The position numbers and the translations under genes are program-made. A stretch of 64,000 nt of DNA from positions 1 to 64,000 of the forward strand of contig NZ_JBISCD010000039.1 in NCBI RefSeq assembly GCF_044386045.1. Direction: 5' to 3'. Origin of the DNA: Thalassobellus sediminis (GTDB lineage Bacteria; Bacteroidota; Bacteroidia; Flavobacteriales; Flavobacteriaceae). The notes beneath the pieces were generated by a model, which worked only from the letters and a program-made list of their open reading frames with translations, was not told the origin of the DNA and searched no databases. Positions 60,803 to 64,000 of the stretch are shown piece after piece (position 1 is the first letter of the stretch; each line of letters opens with the position of its first letter).

Positions 60803-62776
60803 TTATTGTTTTAGTTTAAGGCCATTATTTCGGTATAGATAATCTGCTACTTGATAATATGATATGGTTTCTTCTAAAAAATCGGTTTCTAAAGGAATTT
60901 CTTTTAAACTATTATCTGTTTTGTCCCAAGTGTATAAATCAGTTTTTTGCTGATCTCCCAGAACCATCAATTTGTTATCTTTTAATAAACCAACTTTTCT
61001 GTAATTTCCAATAAAAGTTCTTCCTTCATTTTTTTCTTCTAAAATATTTTTTCCGAAAAAATTGCTAGAATAATTCCAATGTAACATGGAGAATAGTGTA
61101 GGAAATAAATCTATTTGAGAGCATAATTTGTCTATTTTTTCATGTTTTGTATTAGGAACATTAAAGATGAAAGCAGGAACATGATAATTTTGAACATCTA
61201 AAGTCCAACTTCCTGCACTACTAGCACAATGGTCTGACATTATTATGAAAATAGTGTTTTTGTACCAAGGTTTATTTTTTACTTTTTTTATAAATTCACC
61301 AATAGCATAATCTGTATATTTAACCGAACCATGCCTACCAGCTCCTGACGGTACATCTATTTTGTTTTCAGGGTACGTATAAGGTCTATGATTAGACGTA
61401 GTCATTACAAAATCGAAAAAGGGTTTACCTTCAATTGATGCTTTATCAGCTTCACTTATAACTTTATTATAAATATCGGTATCACAAACACCCCAAGCAT
61501 TTTCAAATGTTACTTCGATATCTTCTATATTTGTGCGTTTTGTTTTTATATTAGAGTCTAATAAAAAACCACGTCCTCTATCAATAATGTTGAATCCACT
61601 AGTACCGAAAAAGGAGTTCATGTTATCAAAATAACCGTCACCTCCATAAAAAAAGTTGCGCTCATATCCTTGCTCTTTAAAAACTTCTCCAATTGTAAAA
61701 AGATTTTGACTATTATCTCTTTTTAAAATACTTCTTCCTGGAGTTGGAGGAATAGAAAGTGTTATAGCTTCCATACCACGAACAGTTCTTGTGCCAGTAG
61801 CAAAAAGATTAGTAAAAAATATACTATTATTAGCTAAAGAGTCTAAAACTGGTGTAATGTTTTGTTTGCTACCAAAGGTTTTAAGAAATGCGCCACTTAA
61901 ACTTTCAACACAGATAAAAATGACGTTTGGTTTTTGAATTTCATTAATACTATCAGAATTCTTTATATTTCTAATAATTTCATGTTTTGTTTCATTTATA
62001 TATGAATCATTAGTAGTTTTAATTTTATTTTTTACTACTCTAAAAGCTTTGTCATTATCAATAGTTTTGTAAAATTCTGTAAACGGGAATTCACTACTTC
62101 TAAACGCGGCAAAAAAAGAATAAATACCTGTTTTAGAAATTTCATTATTGTATCTGTTTTTAAATAGTTCAGCATCTTTATTATTAATAAATAAAGCAAA
62201 AACGGAAGCTATAATTATTAAAAAAATAGAAGGTGCTAATTTTGTTTTAAAAGGAGTGGTACTAGTAAACGTTTCTTTAAAAATACCTTTCTTTTTGATT
62301 GCTATAATGATTCCAAAAAGGATTAATAATATAAGTCCTATGAGTAAGGGCAAAGGATAAGATTCGTTAATGTTATTTACTACCTCATAAGTGTAAAGTA
62401 AGTAATCTACAGCAATGAAGTTGAATCTGCGTTTAAATTCTTCCCAAAAAGTAATTTCTGCAAAAAAGGAAAATAAAAATATAATTAGGCCTAAGGAAAA
62501 TCCAAAATACGTTATTATTCTATCAAATAAAGTACCATATATTTTACTGGGGATGAGTAATAAATATATAATATATGGTATAGCGAAAAACGAAACGGTT
62601 CCAATATCGAATAAAAAGCCAATAGCAAAAGCACTTATTAATTTTAAAACAGAAGTATCAATTTCAGAGAAATTCCAGATTAAAAAAACTAATCTTACCA
62701 AAAAAGATAGTGTTATAAATATTGAAATGAATGTTTTTAGTAGAGAAAAACGTTTAGGAAAAAGAGTTAGTTTCAT
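60803..62776 (-). CDS. LtaS-like membrane sulfatase-fold enzyme
   Basis: The 657-residue protein has five N-terminal membrane helices (about 12-35, 42-68, 80-105, 128-160, 182-200) and an extracytoplasmic alkaline-phosphatase/sulfatase-fold domain (about 275-620). Catalytic and metal-binding residues are Glu in VIFICVESLSGAF, Thr in ATGTRTVRGMEA, and Asp-His in IIMSDHCASS. The layout matches lipoteichoic acid synthases, which move glycerol phosphate from phosphatidylglycerol. Gram-negative homologues add phosphoglycerol or phosphoethanolamine to glycans. The true acceptor here is unknown. Operon order: DUF2911, this gene, lipid kinase. Confidence 0.88.
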   Translation of the reverse strand: MKLTLFPKRFSLLKTFISIFITLSFLVRLVFLIWNFSEIDTSVLKLISAFAIGFLFDIGTVSFFAIPYIIYLLLIPSKIYGTLFDRIITYFGFSLGLIIFLFSFFAEITFWEEFKRRFNFIAVDYLLYTYEVVNNINESYPLPLLIGLILLILFGIIIAIKKKGIFKETFTSTTPFKTKLAPSIFLIIIASVFALFINNKDAELFKNRYNNEISKTGIYSFFAAFRSSEFPFTEFYKTIDNDKAFRVVKNKIKTTNDSYINETKHEIIRNIKNSDSINEIQKPNVIFICVESLSGAFLKTFGSKQNITPVLDSLANNSIFFTNLFATGTRTVRGMEAITLSIPPTPGRSILKRDNSQNLFTIGEVFKEQGYERNFFYGGDGYFDNMNSFFGTSGFNIIDRGRGFLLDSNIKTKRTNIEDIEVTFENAWGVCDTDIYNKVISEADKASIEGKPFFDFVMTTSNHRPYTYPENKIDVPSGAGRHGSVKYTDYAIGEFIKKVKNKPWYKNTIFIIMSDHCASSAGSWTLDVQNYHVPAFIFNVPNTKHEKIDKLCSQIDLFPTLFSMLHWNYSSNFFGKNILEEKNEGRTFIGNYRKVGLLKDNKLMVLGDQQKTDLYTWDKTDNSLKEIPLETDFLEETISYYQVADYLYRNNGLKLKQ

Positions 62777-62793
62777 TATTGTAAATTAGTGAA

Positions 62794-63348
62794 TTACTTT
62801 AAAGGAACAGATACTTTAATATCATCCCACGCCATAGTTAAAAACAATTTGTCTGTAGAATTGTCAAATGCAATTGTAAATTGTTCAACATCGTGGTTTA
62901 ATTTTTCAACAGGTATATCGGCGTTTAAAACATCATAATTAGGGTCCCACATAGGTTTCATTTCGGAATCTACACCCCAAGAGTATTGTTTAGAATTAAA
63001 TATAACGGTCCAAACAGAGTCTTTAGGTACCGTCCATAACGTGTATTTTCCAGGAGCTAATTGCAAGCCTGCAATTTCTAAAGGTTTATTGGTTTCAAAA
63101 GTGGTTGCTTCATTTGCACCAGTTCGCCATACTTTATTAAAAGGTACTAAGGCTCCAAATACTTCACGTCCTTTTTTATAAGGTCTATTGTAAAACACTT
63201 TAAGTTTTAAATCATTTAGTTCAAATTTTACCGTATCCTTAGGACTTAATCTTTTTTCGAAAATATTTTCAACAAAAGTGGAGTATAAAAATAAACCAAG
63301 TGCAATAAAAGATAAGATGATTAAAAGGCGTTTTAAAAAGGTGTTCAT
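62794..63348 (-). CDS. DUF2911 family protein
   Basis: The 184-residue protein has an N-terminal membrane anchor or signal (about 7-24) and the DUF2911 domain: VFYNRPYKKGREVFGALVPF, WRTGANEATTFETNKPL and LAPGKYTLWTVP, with WTVIFNSKQYSWGVD. DUF2911 proteins are abundant in Bacteroidota and have no proven function. It is probably the first gene of an operon with the LtaS-like gene (17 bases downstream) and the lipid kinase. Divergent from the sigma factor gene. Confidence 0.9.
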   Translation of the reverse strand: MNTFLKRLLIILSFIALGLFLYSTFVENIFEKRLSPKDTVKFELNDLKLKVFYNRPYKKGREVFGALVPFNKVWRTGANEATTFETNKPLEIAGLQLAPGKYTLWTVPKDSVWTVIFNSKQYSWGVDSEMKPMWDPNYDVLNADIPVEKLNHDVEQFTIAFDNSTDKLFLTMAWDDIKVSVPLK

Positions 63349-63524
63349 GTAAATGATTTAATTTAAGGTATAAAGATACTTTAAAATGTAATAATTAATA
63401 AAATTGAAACGTACATTTCTTTAATTTTGTTATAAGTCATTAAAAAAAAATATTTTTTTGCAACACTACAATTTTTTAATCGTCTTTATAATGAACTAAC
63501 TAATAACCAAAAGTAAAACCGAGT

Positions 63525-64000
63525 ATGTTTCAAGTTGACATTATTGAAAAATGTAAACAGAACAACCGAAAAGCACAAGTGCAGTTATACAACCAGTACT
63601 GCGACGGTATGTATGTTGTTGCTAAACGGTTTTTAAAAGATACTCATGATGCTGAAGATGTGGTGCAAGAAGCTTTTATAAAGGCTTTTACCAAATTACA
63701 TCAATATAAAGCAGAAGTTACCTTTGGAGCTTGGTTAAAACGTATTGTTATTAATAAAAGTATCGATTTTTTAAAAACTAAAAAACAACTTGTTGAATTA
63801 GAAGAGGTGCACCTTAAAGTAATCGATAATGATAATAATGACAAATGGTTAGTAGATGATGAAATTACATTAAACGATGTAAAAAAGGCTATTAATAAAT
63901 TACCAGAAAAATATCAATATGTGGTGATGCTTTATTTAATTGAAGGCTACGATCATCAAGAAATTTCAGAAATATTGAATATTTCTACAGTTGCATCTCG
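63525..64000 (+). CDS. ECF-type RNA polymerase sigma factor (partial, runs off the window)
   Basis: The frame is open from the ATG at 63525 to the window end (158 codons, no stop). It starts MFQVDIIEKCKQNNRKAQ. It has sigma region 2 (FLKDTHDAEDVVQEAFIKAF, and GAWLKRIVINKSIDFLK) and the start of region 4 (KAINKLPEKYQYVVMLYLIE, GYDHQEISEILNISTVAS). These match a sigma-70 factor of the ECF group. Upstream are a TTTTG at 63425-63429 and a TATTTTTT stretch at 63451, a possible promoter. The 3' end is outside the window, and a partner anti-sigma factor would be expected there. Confidence 0.88.
   Translation, partial: MFQVDIIEKCKQNNRKAQVQLYNQYCDGMYVVAKRFLKDTHDAEDVVQEAFIKAFTKLHQYKAEVTFGAWLKRIVINKSIDFLKTKKQLVELEEVHLKVIDNDNNDKWLVDDEITLNDVKKAINKLPEKYQYVVMLYLIEGYDHQEISEILNISTVAS

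Overview
The window comes from an AT-rich member of the Flavobacteriaceae (Bacteroidota), probably marine. The evidence is: type IX secretion sorting tails on secreted proteins (31418-31915, 53962-55569); bacillithiol genes bshA and bshC; a Bacteroidota-type LptD; the thioredoxin/ApbE/DUF4266/DUF3570 cluster; TPR-LuxR regulators; TAnnTTTG-type -7 promoter boxes; and almost no Shine-Dalgarno sequences. Genus cannot be decided by eye. No tRNA, rRNA, CRISPR array, transposase or prophage was seen.

Bases 1-3840 are the unusual part. They are an integron-like gene-cassette array. Six small ORFs, all on the + strand, lie in five cassettes separated by 125-127 bp imperfect palindromes that begin AAC and end GTT, like attC sites. 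Each cassette opens with its own sequence GTTNNNNNNN and closes with the exact reverse complement of it, which is the mark of units that circularise and reinsert. No integrase is in the window, so this is either the distal part of an integron or a cluster of attC sites lacking an integrase. Its right end is cut off against a core operon.

Bases 3843-16636 hold a minus-strand operon of transglutaminase, ATP-grasp/alpha-E and transglutaminase-DUF2126 proteins, then guaC, a hybrid kinase-like protein that has lost its phosphoacceptor histidine, ridA and lptD. Bases 16812-25575 are mostly + strand: a cell-wall amidase, an MCE/MlaD protein, a two-gene membrane Fe-S oxidoreductase, two small conserved genes, and the thioredoxin/ApbE/DUF4266/DUF3570 operon. 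Bases 25701-36278 carry a GH3/beta-lactamase fusion, bshA, an outer-membrane or secreted group that includes a fibre-like protein, and bshC.

Bases 36339-40026 (minus) carry a lipoprotein with an aerolysin-like pore-forming region, next to a TPR-LuxR regulator. Bases 40189-57390 are largely housekeeping: a PLP decarboxylase, guaA, a LysM/PBP1 protein, pyrG, yidC, mnmA, a T9SS subtilase and a nitronate monooxygenase, with orphan DUF1796 and FkbM genes. Bases 57687-64000 hold a MATE pump, PAP2 phosphatase, lipid kinase, LtaS-like enzyme, DUF2911 protein and the start of an ECF sigma factor. Two copies of a dispersed multi-hairpin repeat lie at 20240-20326 and 43233-43423.

All identifications are by motif recognition from the translated sequence. 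No database search, folding or alignment program was run.
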